DNA of 64,000 bases from the NCBI GenBank assembly GCA_016716965.1, contig JADJUP010000005.1, forward strand, positions 62,001 to 126,000, read 5' to 3'. The position numbers were made by a program, and so were the translations under genes. The first letter of the stretch is position 1, and each line of letters starts with the position of its first letter. The notes under the pieces are model-generated. The model was not told the DNA's origin, ran no database searches, and was given only the letters and a program-made list of their open reading frames with translations. Source of the DNA: Sulfuritalea sp. (GTDB lineage Bacteria; Pseudomonadota; Gammaproteobacteria; Burkholderiales; Rhodocyclaceae). Positions 19,001-27,277 of the stretch are shown here, one piece after another.

Positions 19001-19542
19001 TCGAACCCTGGCACGTGCTGGGCGAGGAAGTCGCCGCCGGCGGCACGGCGCGCTATGTCGATTCCTCGGTCGAACGCCTGCAGGTGAAGGTGCGCCACAT
19101 GCACGACAACCGCCACATCCTGACCTGCAACGGGCGCCCCCTGCCGCTGACCGGCACCGGCACGCGCGGCGAGTACGTGGCCGGCGTGCGCTACCGCGCC
19201 TGGAGCCCGCCTTCCGGCCTGCACCCGACCATCGGCGTGCAGGCGCCGCTGGTGTTCGACCTGGTCGACAGCTGGAGCGGGCGTTCGATCGGCGGCTGCA
19301 CCTACCACGTCGCCCACCCCGGCGGGCGCAGCTACGACACCTTCCCGGTCAATGCCAACGAGGCCGAATCGCGCCGCGTCGCGCGCTTCTGGAACCACGG
19401 CCACACGCCGGGCCCGATGCACGTGCGGCGCGAAGGCCGCAACCCGGATTACCCGCTGACGCTGGACCTGCGCCGCGCGCCCGAAGCCTGGATGGAAGGC
19501 GCGCCTTCGATTGCCACCGAGCAGGAGCAGGCGCAGCAGTAG
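16100..19542 (+). CDS. Large transglutaminase-like protein (transglutaminase + DUF2126), frame broken at a repeat
   Basis: N-terminal part (16100 on) has the bacterial transglutaminase N domain, then the Cys-protease-like core with ELKRGSCRDSAWLLVQALRH (Cys), TDLHAWTEVFIPGAGWIGLDPTSG (His, Asp), and LTMGGEPTFVSIDDMDG, start of DUF2126. From about 17674 the frame is shifted: SSPWPLRREHLYLIPGDSPLG and the rest of DUF2126 run to 19542. In the first frame a stop is met at 17729-17731; in the second a TAA at 17635-17637 blocks reading from further up, so the shift lies within about 17638-17674. A repeat copy occupies 17642-17677. Corrected length about 1,147 residues. It may be disrupted, make two pieces, or reflect an assembly error. 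Confidence 0.85.
17642..17677 (-). repeat. Dispersed repeat with 11-bp internal insert (inside transglutaminase gene)
   Basis: On the minus strand AAGAGTCGGCGC, then CCCACGGGGAC, then TGGCGGCACGGCG: the 25-bp core split by 11 bases. It coincides with the point where the transglutaminase reading frame is lost. Confidence 0.85.
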
Positions 19543-19547
19543 CGGCC

Positions 19548-19572
19548 CGCCGTCTCGCCAGCGCCGACTTTC
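19548..19572 (-). repeat. 25-bp dispersed repeat, core copy (after transglutaminase gene)
   Basis: GAAAGTCGGCGCTGGCGAGA then CGGCG on the minus strand, six bases after the transglutaminase stop. Confidence 0.8.
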
Positions 19573-19620
19573 AGCAGCAGGTCGCGCTTGGCACCCGGGG
19601 TTTTGCGGGACAATCAGGCC

Positions 19621-19725
19621 ATGCCCACGCCCGCCAAGGCCATACGTCGCCCACTGACCGCGCTCTGCGAGGAATCGCGCGCCTGGCAGGTGTTGGCGGC
19701 AACGAGCACCGCGGGTGGTGACTGA
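19621..19725 (+). CDS. Unrecognised small reading frame (34 residues)
   Basis: ATG to TGA frame starting MPTPAKAIRRPLTALCEESR, preceded by a GACAAT sequence. It could be the beginning of a gene whose remainder was lost when the next gene was joined, or chance. I do not recognise it. Confidence 0.2.
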   Translation: MPTPAKAIRRPLTALCEESRAWQVLAATSTAGGD

Positions 19726-19734
19726 AGGCTGTCA

Positions 19735-21006
19735 ATGAGCGCCAGTCGCGGACAACATGATGCCTTCGGCCTGATCGCCCTGGCGATCGGCGGCGGCATC
19801 ATGGCCCTGGGTTCCGGCCTCTGGCCCCATGCCTTGAGCGGGCTCAACGCGCCGGTCTGGGTGCTGCTGGCGGCGGGCGGCGTGTTCGCCCTGGCCGGTG
19901 CCAGCCTGCTCAGCCAGGGCCGCACGCCGCCCTGGGTGCAGGCCTTGATCGGCAACTGCATCCTGACGCTGTTTGCCGTGATCCCGGCCTGGATAGCCTG
20001 GGGCGGCAGCCGGCGCGGCTTCTCCGCCTCCGGCAATCTTGGCGGCCTCTGGCTGACAATGGGTTTCGACGGCGTCAACGTCGGGCGCATGGTCTTCGCC
20101 GGCTCGGCGATCCTCATGGGCCTGATCGCGCTGGCGGTGTGGATCGGCTGGCTGCGCAAGCTGTCATGGGCCGGCCGCGGCTATTTCCTCGCGGCGGCCT
20201 TGCTCGCGGCGCAACTGCTGTTCGTGACGATGCCGGCGGAGCCGCGCTGGCCGGACGTCGCCGACGACCACCAGCGTTTGGCGCGCTATGCACTGCTGGT
20301 CGAGGACGAGGGCTGGTCGCGCCTCGACGGCGGGCAGGCGCGACGCTGGTACTTCCCGCCCTGGCGCAATTTCGAGGACTGGACCAAGGCCGCGCGCAGC
20401 CGCCTGGCCGCCGCGCGCACGGCGCCGGCCGGGCAGGAAGTGCTGGACATCCCCGACCTCGCGACGCCGCCGCTGGTCGACGGCAGCATCGGTGCCGACG
20501 AATGGCGCGGCGCGCGCCGCATCGAACTGGCGCCGCAGGCGCTGGGCACGGTGGTGCATGTCGCCGCGGACCGGCGCCACATCTACTTCGCCGCCGACGT
20601 GCCGGCCGACACGACGAGCGAGGGCTTCGACCAGTTCCGGGTCTGGTTCCACATCGGGCTGTCACCCTGGCTGGACAACGAGCGCGCCTTTGTCGGCCGC
20701 CACGGCGCCCCGAGTTCGCTGCGCCAGACGCTGTTCCCCTGGGGCGACAATCCGTCGCGGCGGCGCACCGACTGGGACATCTACGAACGGGCGCGCGGCG
20801 CCAGCGCCGTCAGCGGCCACCGCCGCTACGAGCTGGCGCTCGACCTGGTCGAAGCCGGCATCGCGCCGGGCGCGGCATTTCCGCTCTGGCTGGAAGTGGA
20901 AGGCGATCCGCAACGCGATGCGGCCGGCAAGTTCAAGGCGCGCACCGAACTCGGTCGCGCCGGCAGCCACGCGGCGCCGCTGTGGCTGCGCATCGATCCG
21001 CGCTGA
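19735..21006 (+). CDS. Membrane protein with C-terminal CBM9/DOMON-like domain, function unknown
   Basis: 423 residues. Residues 1-170 hold about five hydrophobic helices (LIALAIGGGIMALGSGLWP, PVWVLLAAGGVFALAGASLL, and others). After a linker, residues from about 235 form a carbohydrate-binding-module-9-like beta-sandwich: PLVDGSIGADEWRGARRIEL, then VHVAADRRHIYFAADVPAD and FDQFRVWFHIGLSP. Such domains bind sugars or haem; no haem ligand is obvious. The gene starts 192 bases after the Anbu cluster in the same direction but is not part of the known set. No enzyme motif is visible. Confidence 0.65.
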   Translation: MSASRGQHDAFGLIALAIGGGIMALGSGLWPHALSGLNAPVWVLLAAGGVFALAGASLLSQGRTPPWVQALIGNCILTLFAVIPAWIAWGGSRRGFSASGNLGGLWLTMGFDGVNVGRMVFAGSAILMGLIALAVWIGWLRKLSWAGRGYFLAAALLAAQLLFVTMPAEPRWPDVADDHQRLARYALLVEDEGWSRLDGGQARRWYFPPWRNFEDWTKAARSRLAAARTAPAGQEVLDIPDLATPPLVDGSIGADEWRGARRIELAPQALGTVVHVAADRRHIYFAADVPADTTSEGFDQFRVWFHIGLSPWLDNERAFVGRHGAPSSLRQTLFPWGDNPSRRRTDWDIYERARGASAVSGHRRYELALDLVEAGIAPGAAFPLWLEVEGDPQRDAAGKFKARTELGRAGSHAAPLWLRIDPR

Positions 21007-21045
21007 GCGCCCGGGATCCGGGCAGGCGGCGCGCGGGGAATACGG

Positions 21046-22320
21046 CTACTTGTCCTTCAATTTCATGATGCCCATGGCGTTGAGCACCATCTTTTCGAAG
21101 ATGTGCTCGCTGGTGCCCTTCTTGATCTTGCGCATGTAGAACTTCTCGAAGGCCACCTTGGCAATATGCACCCATCTGCCCTGGGAGAACCAGTTCACGT
21201 TGCGCGGTGGTATCTGCGGCAGGGCGACGAAGGCCGCGCCGTTGTCGCCGAAGTCGGCCAGGCAAACGGCATTCCAGGTCGCCTTGTGCGTCGGCTCCTT
21301 GCCGTCGAGTGCCTCGCGGATGTTGTGCACCGTGGCGCTGACCATCGATTCGATCATGTAGCCCGTCTTCGGCGCGCCGGTCGGCACAGGTGTTGCCTCC
21401 ACCGGCGGGATGGCGACGCAGACGCCGACCGAATAGACGTTCTTGAACTTCGGATTGCGCTGGAAGGCATCGATCAGGATGAAGCCGCGCGGATTGGCCA
21501 GGCCCTCGATGCCGATCACGGCGTCGATGCCCTTGAAGGCCGGCAGCATCATCGAGTATTTGAAGTCGAGCACGTGCTCTTTCTTCGGCGTGCCATCCTC
21601 GTTGTGCTCGGTGACGTGCATCTTGCCGGCCTCGACCCTGGTGGTCTTGGCGTTGCAGATCCACTTGATGTGGCGCTCGCGCATCACCGACTCGATAAGA
21701 CCCTTGGAGTCGCCCACGCCGCCCAGGCCGAGGTGGCCGATGTAGGGTTCGGCGGTGACGAAGGTCATCGGCACCTTGTCGCGGATCTTGCGCCGGCGCA
21801 GGTCGGTGTCCATGATCATGGCGAACTCGTAGGCCGGGCCGTAGCAGGAGGCCATCTGCACCGCCCCCACCACGATGGGGCCGGGGCTCTTGACGAATTC
21901 CTGCCAGGCCCGTTCGGCCTCGACCGCGTGATCGACGTGGCAGACCGAATGCGTATGCCCTTGCGGCCCGAGTCCCTCGACCTCGTCGAAGGCCAGTTTG
22001 GGACCGGTGGCGATCACCAGGAAGTCGTAGTCGATGTTGCGGCCATCGTCGAGTTCGATCTGGTTCCGGTCCGGGTGCACGCGCTTGGCGCCCACCGGGA
22101 TGAAGCCGATGCCTTTCTTCGCCAGCAGGGGGGCGATCTCCACCTCGATCTCGCCGCGCTTGCGCCAATCGACCGCCACCCAGGGGTTGGACGGCGTGAA
22201 GTGGTGCTTGGGGTTGTTGGAGATCACCGTCAGCGTATCGCCGGGGCGCATGAGGTCGCGCATTTCATACGCAGCAGGCAGGCCGCCGATGCCTGCGCCA
22301 AGAATTACGATGTTGGCCAT
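21046..22320 (-). CDS. sqr: Sulfide:quinone oxidoreductase-like flavoprotein
   Basis: FAD-dependent membrane-associated oxidation of sulfide with electrons passed to quinone. 424 residues. N-terminal FAD loop VILGAGIGGLPAAYEM, second dinucleotide element LVIATGPKLAFDEVEG, and the SQR-type cysteine in VQMASCYGPAYEF; further cysteines in KWICNAK and YSVGVCVAIPP are candidates for the redox pair. The C-terminal amphipathic tail (FYMRKIKKGTSEHIFEKMVL) fits membrane attachment. It stands alone on the minus strand with AGGAGG before the ATG. A related flavocytochrome-type dehydrogenase is less likely because no cytochrome partner is present. Confidence 0.85.
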   Translation of the reverse strand: MANIVILGAGIGGLPAAYEMRDLMRPGDTLTVISNNPKHHFTPSNPWVAVDWRKRGEIEVEIAPLLAKKGIGFIPVGAKRVHPDRNQIELDDGRNIDYDFLVIATGPKLAFDEVEGLGPQGHTHSVCHVDHAVEAERAWQEFVKSPGPIVVGAVQMASCYGPAYEFAMIMDTDLRRRKIRDKVPMTFVTAEPYIGHLGLGGVGDSKGLIESVMRERHIKWICNAKTTRVEAGKMHVTEHNEDGTPKKEHVLDFKYSMMLPAFKGIDAVIGIEGLANPRGFILIDAFQRNPKFKNVYSVGVCVAIPPVEATPVPTGAPKTGYMIESMVSATVHNIREALDGKEPTHKATWNAVCLADFGDNGAAFVALPQIPPRNVNWFSQGRWVHIAKVAFEKFYMRKIKKGTSEHIFEKMVLNAMGIMKLKDK

Positions 22321-22425
22321 GATGCCTCCTCCTGAATTTGGTTGTTGTAGCGCGAGAGACTATCAGGCTGGAAGACCGAAACAGCCCTGCACGCCCTATC
22401 GGCGCATGAAAAAAACTGATCGGTC

Positions 22426-22450
22426 GCAAGTCGGCGCCGGCGGCACGGCG
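22426..22450 (+). repeat. 25-bp dispersed repeat, core copy (upstream of sqr)
   Basis: GCAAGTCGGCGCCGGCGGCA then CGGCG, in the gap between the sqr start and the beta-lactamase-like remnant. Confidence 0.8.
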
Positions 22451-22509
22451 TCCAGCGCCACCGGGCGCGGCGCAACGCCCGGCAACATCGCGGCGGCAGG
22501 GCTCGCGTA

Positions 22510-22914
22510 TCAGTTCGTGCGTCCCGCAGTTGATTCGAAGTTGTCGTAGGCGGCCCGGGAAATCGCCGCAATGGCACGCTCCTGCGCGCGCAGGTGCTGG
22601 GCGGTTTCCTTGATCAGAACCGCGACGATGACGTGCCCCGCGCCACCGGGAAGCTCGATGATGCCGATGCCGTTGGCCACATTGGGACGCAGGGTGCCCG
22701 TCTCGTGCGCAACCCGGGTACCGCGTGGCAGGCCTCCTTCGAGCCGCTGCCTTCCCGTTTCACATCGATGCATGAAATCGGGCAGCATTGCGGTGCCGGC
22801 GGGGCTCAGCGCTTCGGTGCGCCAGATCTTCAGCAACAGGGAAACCAATGCCTCCGGCGTTGCCGTGTCGCGTCCATCCTTATGAAAGGCGGCGATTCCG
22901 CAGGCACGCCTCGC
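22510..22914 (-). pseudogene. C-terminal remnant of a class A beta-lactamase-like serine hydrolase
   Basis: The frame reads GRDTATPEALVSLLLKIW, then LPDFMHRCETGRQRLEGGLP, RGTRVAHETGT and NGIGIIELPGG, matching the last 110 or so residues of class A beta-lactamases. The catalytic SxxK and SDN regions are absent, and the KTG triad appears as ETG. Upstream (about 22890-22914) the similarity ends in unrelated sequence. It is too short to fold as the enzyme. A TTG codon is the only plausible start. Read as a decayed fragment. Confidence 0.65.
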
Positions 22915-22992
22915 GCGGTGTCTTGCGGACCATGTCCTCGAACCCGGCTGCGGCCGGCAGCAAGACCAAGGCTATCCGGGCGCGACGTTGCC

Positions 22993-23943
22993 TCACCCCC
23001 GAAGTCCCTCCGCCGCCTTGCGAAGGATTTCCCCGGTGGGCATATCCTGATAGCACCAGCCCGCGACAATGCGGGCCGAGTCGCTGAGGCTATGGCTGTC
23101 GGGACCGGTTCCGTTTCCGTGCAGAATCTCGACGCGCATGCCGATGGCCTTGAGCTTGTCGGCCATCACGGTCTGCGAGGGCCAGACCACGTTCGCATCG
23201 GCGGGATCGCCGAGCACGAACACGCGCAGTTGTTCGTGCGCCCGGCCCGCTCGCAGATGATCCGTGGGCTCGTAGGAGTCGCCAAAGCCGGTCGTGTCCT
23301 TCTTCAGACCCTTGGTAAGCCAGCGCACTCGCGGCGAGGAGGGCGCAGAGGTGGGCACGGCGCAGACGATGTCGGCACGGCGGGCGAGGAGTGCGGACGT
23401 GACATGACCTCCCCCGCTCTGGCCGGCGATGACGAACTCCCTGATTTTCAACCGGTCCTTGATCTGGTCGAGCGCGGCCGAGATCAGGACCGATTCGCCC
23501 TCGCGTCGCCGCTGCATGTGATCACCGGAGGATCCGAACGCGCCCGGCCGGCCGAAGAAAACGTATGGCGCCTCGATACGCCGCGCCCACTTCTCGGCAT
23601 CGCGCTGGATCGACCATTCGCTCGTCCGCAGGTATGCCCTGCTGGTCTTTCCGGGACCGACCCAGACGTCGCCATGGAAGAACACGACGGCGCGCCCCGC
23701 GGTGGTGCCGGGAAAACCGGCGGTCCAGTACTTGAGGCACTCTTCGCCGTGATCGGGCGTACTGACCCAGACCGCGTTTTCCACCTTCTCGCATTGCGCC
23801 CTCGTGGCCTTCACGCCGCGCCGGATGGCCGCCTCGGAAAAGTCACCATCGGTCGAAAACTCGACCCTGTCTTCCGCCGCATGGCTGGGCAACACGGCGA
23901 TTGCGGCTGCCACGACGCCGAGAATCTGGATGATCCGCTTCAT
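22993..23943 (-). CDS. Secreted alpha/beta hydrolase
   Basis: 316 residues with a clear signal peptide (MKRIIQILGVVAAAIAVLPSHA). The alpha/beta-hydrolase core shows an oxyanion strand VVFFHGD, the nucleophile elbow GQSGGG (Ser176), a possible Asp in FVLGDPADANVVWPS, and a late His in GPDSHSLSDSAR. Probably a periplasmic or secreted esterase/peptidase; the substrate is not evident. It lies 48 bases after the metzincin gene in the same direction and may share its transcript. Confidence 0.72.
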   Translation of the reverse strand: MKRIIQILGVVAAAIAVLPSHAAEDRVEFSTDGDFSEAAIRRGVKATRAQCEKVENAVWVSTPDHGEECLKYWTAGFPGTTAGRAVVFFHGDVWVGPGKTSRAYLRTSEWSIQRDAEKWARRIEAPYVFFGRPGAFGSSGDHMQRRREGESVLISAALDQIKDRLKIREFVIAGQSGGGHVTSALLARRADIVCAVPTSAPSSPRVRWLTKGLKKDTTGFGDSYEPTDHLRAGRAHEQLRVFVLGDPADANVVWPSQTVMADKLKAIGMRVEILHGNGTGPDSHSLSDSARIVAGWCYQDMPTGEILRKAAEGLRG

Positions 23944-23991
23944 GGTCGCCGGCCTTTCGGTTGAAGCGCCCTTCAGGGCGCCCGATGCATG

Positions 23992-24705
23992 CTACTCCCT
24001 CCGCAGGCGCTCCTGGATCTTCCGGGCGTAATCCAGGATTGTCCTGGCCTGGGCCGGACTGAATCCGATGTCCCGGCGTCCCGCACTGCCTCGGCCGCAC
24101 TCCGCGCTGGCCATGATGTTGGTCGAGGTTCCACGCTTCGCTCCGGGCGCGCACTCGTGACCCAGTCCGAACGCGTGCCCCATTTCATGCTCCTCCGGAC
24201 TTTGGTCCCGGTGGTCCAGCCTCTCCCAGTCGAGCAGGATGAACGGCCTGTTGGAATTGCGCTTGCCATGTCCGGTGGTGTCCGCGCGCCCGCCCCTGGC
24301 GTCGTGGCTGTCGTAGACGTAGATATTGATCGCCTGCGGATCGCGGACCTTCGGGTCGTCGCAGGCATTGAACAGCTCGGCCAGTCGCGTCGAATCGTAG
24401 GGCACGTCGGCATCGCCGAGCCCGACCAGTTCGCAGCGAGACTGCCGGGTTTCGTCGTAAAACGCGGCCGACTTGAAGCGGAACGTCACGAGCGGCTTGC
24501 GATCCTCGGTGACGAAATAGGTGTTGAGGATGTCGACTTCTCTCTTCAACTGCGCCAGCGTTGCGACGCCGTGAGCGTCGGCATTCTTCGTGATGACGGC
24601 AAAATGAAGATCGAAGACCGGCAATCTTTCCGCGTCTGCGGCGTTCGCGCCGGCCGGGAAGACCGACAGGAGCAGGAGCAGTGGAGTCAACACTATGGCC
24701 AGCAT
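23992..24705 (-). CDS. Secreted metzincin-type zinc metalloprotease
   Basis: 237 residues from the ATG at 24705 (a TTG 12 bases upstream is possible). Signal peptide ends about AGANA. The zinc site is complete: HEMGHAFGLGH gives His173, Glu174, His177 and His183, and a Met-turn follows at NIMAS (Met198), the metzincin hallmark. Cys pairs (91/114, 185/203) suggest disulfides. The N-terminal half resembles the pappalysin/snapalysin style of small secreted proteases, but I cannot assign a subfamily. Probably acts outside the cytoplasm on proteins or peptides. Confidence 0.78.
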   Translation of the reverse strand: MLAIVLTPLLLLLSVFPAGANAADAERLPVFDLHFAVITKNADAHGVATLAQLKREVDILNTYFVTEDRKPLVTFRFKSAAFYDETRQSRCELVGLGDADVPYDSTRLAELFNACDDPKVRDPQAINIYVYDSHDARGGRADTTGHGKRNSNRPFILLDWERLDHRDQSPEEHEMGHAFGLGHECAPGAKRGTSTNIMASAECGRGSAGRRDIGFSPAQARTILDYARKIQERLRRE

Positions 24706-25034
24706 TTTTACCCCCAACCCTCATTTGCCGACGACCAGTCCGGTGACGCCGCCGGCGTGCGCCGGACCCATGGACCCAACGTCGTCAGCGGATTATTCCC
24801 GCAGTTCGTCGAAAGACAGGAAACGAAACCGTGCAACACGATACTCCACGAAACCGCAAACGCCGGCCCGAAGACGGATTGCGGCAAGTCCTTGCCCCTG
24901 GGTGTATCGGCGGCAGCGGCGCGGCCGATGATTCGCAAGCGACGCGTCGTGCGGACTTGCACCGTCGCTTTGGCGCCGGCGACCGAAGGAAGTCCCCGTG
25001 GGGCGCCGACTTTCGATCGGCGGCGGCATCTGCG
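24706..25034. other. Gene-free stretch of about 330 bases
   Basis: Lies between the metzincin and multicopper oxidase genes, both on the minus strand. It contains one 49-bp dispersed repeat near the oxidase stop. A frame of 84 codons exists on the minus strand but looks unlike a protein. No promoter or terminator was convincing. Confidence 0.5.
24966..25014 (-). repeat. Dispersed repeat with 24-bp internal insert (49 bp)
   Basis: Minus strand GAAAGTCGGCGC, 24-base insert beginning CCCACGGGGACTTCC, then CGGCGCCAAAGCG. The insert is nearly identical to those at 48564 and 61843. The 3' end of this copy has diverged. Confidence 0.85.
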
Positions 25035-26486
25035 CTACTCGACGACGATGGTGCCCATCATGCCGCCGGCGGCATGGTCGAGGATGTGGCAGTGGTACAT
25101 CCATTCGCCCGGGTTGTCGGCGATGAAGGCGACATCAATGCTCTGGCGCGGCGCCATGATGACCGTATCGCGCCATTCGCGCGCCGGATTGGCGACGCCG
25201 TTTATACCCACCACGCGGAAGAAATGGCCGTGCAGGTGCATCGGATGCACGAAGTCGGTTTCGTTCACCATGTGCAGGATCACGTGCTCGCCCCGGCTCA
25301 GCGTCAGCAGCGGTTCGTGCATCAGCGCGTGTTCGTGCTGGGCGTTGTAGTTCATGGTCCAGGCCAGGCCCTGCCTGGCCATGATGTCCTGGATGCGCGA
25401 GGGCTTGCCGTCCACCATGCCTATCGTCGGCGCGCCGCGCATGCCGCCCTGGAACATGATGTAGTGGTCGCTGGCCTTGGCCAGATCGGGTTCCGGCAAC
25501 ACGTTGGGCGGCACCAGGATCGGGGTCGCCAGCGGCTTGGCACGCAGCGCCGGCTGGGCGGTGTAGGCAATGACGCCGAGCACAATGGCGGGAGACCTGG
25601 GCCGTGCCGACTCGCGAATTTCGAAGCGGCCACCGGGCTTTTCCATGCAGTCGAGGATCAGGTCCACCCGCATGCCCGGCCCCAGCACGATGCCGTCGGC
25701 CGGTGCCGTCTGGGGAAGTTCCAGGCCCTGGCCATCCCAGGCGACGATGCTGGCCGCGTGGCCTTCGATCGACAGCTTGAAGAAGCGCGCCGAAGCGGCA
25801 TTGATCAGGCGCAGGCGCAGGCGTTCTCCGGAACGCACGGCGATCTTGCGCTCGGGCCCGGCCACAAGGCCATTGACCAGCAACTGGTTGCCGCGCCGTC
25901 CGTCGTTGGCAATGTCGAGGATGCGGCCGAAATCCTCGACCTGCTGGCGCCGCTCGTCGAGCTTGATGTCGGACAGCACCCAGACTTCGTCGCGGTCGAC
26001 CCTGGGCGGCTTGTCTTCCTCGACGATCAGCGCGCCGTACAGCCCGCGCGGTACCTGCTCGAAGCTGGCCTGGTGCGGGTGGTACCAGTAGGTGCCGGAG
26101 TCGGGCAGGTCGAAACGGTATTCGAAGCGGCCGCCGACGGGAATCGGCTCCTGCGTCACGCCGGGCACGCCGTCCATGCCGTTGGGCACGCGCAGGCCGT
26201 GCCAGTGGATCGCGGTTTCCTGCGGCAACTGGTTGCGTACCGTGATGCTGGCGCGGTCGCCGCGACGGAAGCGCAGCAGGGGGCCGGGAAAGCGGTCGTT
26301 GAAGCTCCAGACGCCGGTTTGCACCGGGCTGGCCGGATCGAGCGCAACCTTGAAATCGGCGGGAATCAGCTCGAAGCGGCTTTCCTTGCGGGCCGAGGCT
26401 GCGATGGGCGCGGCGACGGCGGGCAGCGCGAGAGAAGCGCCAAGCGCGGCGGCTGACTGGAGGAACTGGCGGCGGCGGACGAGCAT
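25035..26486 (-). CDS. Periplasmic multicopper oxidase (CopA/CueO/laccase-like), Tat-exported
   Basis: 483 residues from ATG 26486 with GGAG upstream. The N terminus VRRRQFLQSAAALGASLALP is a twin-arginine signal. All copper sites are present: HWHG (94-97), HPH (136-138), HPMHLHGHFF, and HCHILDH (465-471) with axial Met476 five residues later. The reaction is one-electron oxidation of copper(I), metals or phenols with reduction of oxygen to water. It follows the PilJ-like gene by 14 bases, in an operon with a secreted protein of unknown function. A copper-defence role fits the divergent SCO gene, but laccase activity on other substrates is equally possible. Confidence 0.92.
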   Translation of the reverse strand: MLVRRRQFLQSAAALGASLALPAVAAPIAASARKESRFELIPADFKVALDPASPVQTGVWSFNDRFPGPLLRFRRGDRASITVRNQLPQETAIHWHGLRVPNGMDGVPGVTQEPIPVGGRFEYRFDLPDSGTYWYHPHQASFEQVPRGLYGALIVEEDKPPRVDRDEVWVLSDIKLDERRQQVEDFGRILDIANDGRRGNQLLVNGLVAGPERKIAVRSGERLRLRLINAASARFFKLSIEGHAASIVAWDGQGLELPQTAPADGIVLGPGMRVDLILDCMEKPGGRFEIRESARPRSPAIVLGVIAYTAQPALRAKPLATPILVPPNVLPEPDLAKASDHYIMFQGGMRGAPTIGMVDGKPSRIQDIMARQGLAWTMNYNAQHEHALMHEPLLTLSRGEHVILHMVNETDFVHPMHLHGHFFRVVGINGVANPAREWRDTVIMAPRQSIDVAFIADNPGEWMYHCHILDHAAGGMMGTIVVE

Positions 26487-26500
26487 CGTGTTTCTCCGGA

Positions 26501-27274
26501 TCAGGGCTGCTGGTAGAGGCGCGTGACTTCGTGCGCCAGGTCCAGCACGGCGTCGCCACCCTCGGCGAGGATCAGGCGGAAGGATTCGGCGCCCTCGGTG
26601 GCCAGTGCGGTGCGCAGCCACTCCCATTGCAGCGCCAGCTTGTCGAGCTCCTCGGCCAGCGCCGCGCCGTTGTCGGCACGCTGCTGCATGTTGGCCAGCG
26701 CGCCGGAGAACTCGTTCTGCACCGATTCCAGATCCTCGCGCATGCGCGCGCTATCCACTCCCCACTGGCGCAGCATGTAGATCTTCACCAGGCGCTGCGA
26801 GAGCATGCGCTGGCGGCCCGCGAGGTTCACCCAGCGACTGGCCGGCGCCGTGGCCTGGTCCTGCAAGGTGCGCGTCAGGCGCTCCGCGGCCATCAGCACG
26901 TCCTCGCCGCGCGCATCGACCAGCGCCGCATCGGTCTGACGGATTACGCCCAGCGCCGAGGTGCGCAACGGCGCCCAGGCCGCCTGCAGCCCGCCCAGCG
27001 CAGCGCGCGCCTCGGTAGTGGAAACCATGGGTTCGAGTACCCGCAGGTTCTGCTCGAAGCGGCGGATCGACTCGTCGAGCTGGCGCTTGGACAGCCCCGG
27101 CTGGACGTTGAGCCCGATCTGCACCCAGGACTTGACGATGCGCTGCGACAGCATGCGCTGCTGCCCGGCAAGGTTGATGGCTTCGCCATCGGTGGCCTGG
27201 GCGCCGGCAGGCAAGGCCGCGCAGGTCAGCAGCAGGAGCAGCCAGAGACGGAAGATGGTTCGCATGGTTGTCAT
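26501..27274 (-). CDS. Secreted PilJ-type (type IV pili methyl-accepting N-terminal domain) protein, two repeats
   Basis: 257 residues with a signal peptide (LWLLLLLTCAALPAGAQA) and no further membrane helix. Two copies of the PilJ sensor repeat are visible: INLAGQQRMLSQRIVKSW near residue 33 and VNLAGRQRMLSQRLVKIY near 148, each followed by helical segments. In chemoreceptors and NarX-type kinases this domain senses small ligands; here it stands alone as a periplasmic protein, so it may bind a ligand or partner. It sits 3 bases after the preceding gene and 14 bases before the multicopper oxidase. Confidence 0.82.
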   Translation of the reverse strand: MTTMRTIFRLWLLLLLTCAALPAGAQATDGEAINLAGQQRMLSQRIVKSWVQIGLNVQPGLSKRQLDESIRRFEQNLRVLEPMVSTTEARAALGGLQAAWAPLRTSALGVIRQTDAALVDARGEDVLMAAERLTRTLQDQATAPASRWVNLAGRQRMLSQRLVKIYMLRQWGVDSARMREDLESVQNEFSGALANMQQRADNGAALAEELDKLALQWEWLRTALATEGAESFRLILAEGGDAVLDLAHEVTRLYQQP

Positions 27275-27277
27275 ACC

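Noticed and set aside
22510..22914. Functional beta-lactamase
   Set aside because: Only the C-terminal third is present, without SxxK or SDN, and KTG is altered to ETG.
24708..24962. 84-codon minus-strand frame between the metzincin and oxidase genes
   Set aside because: No signal, domain or ribosome binding site and the composition is not protein-like.
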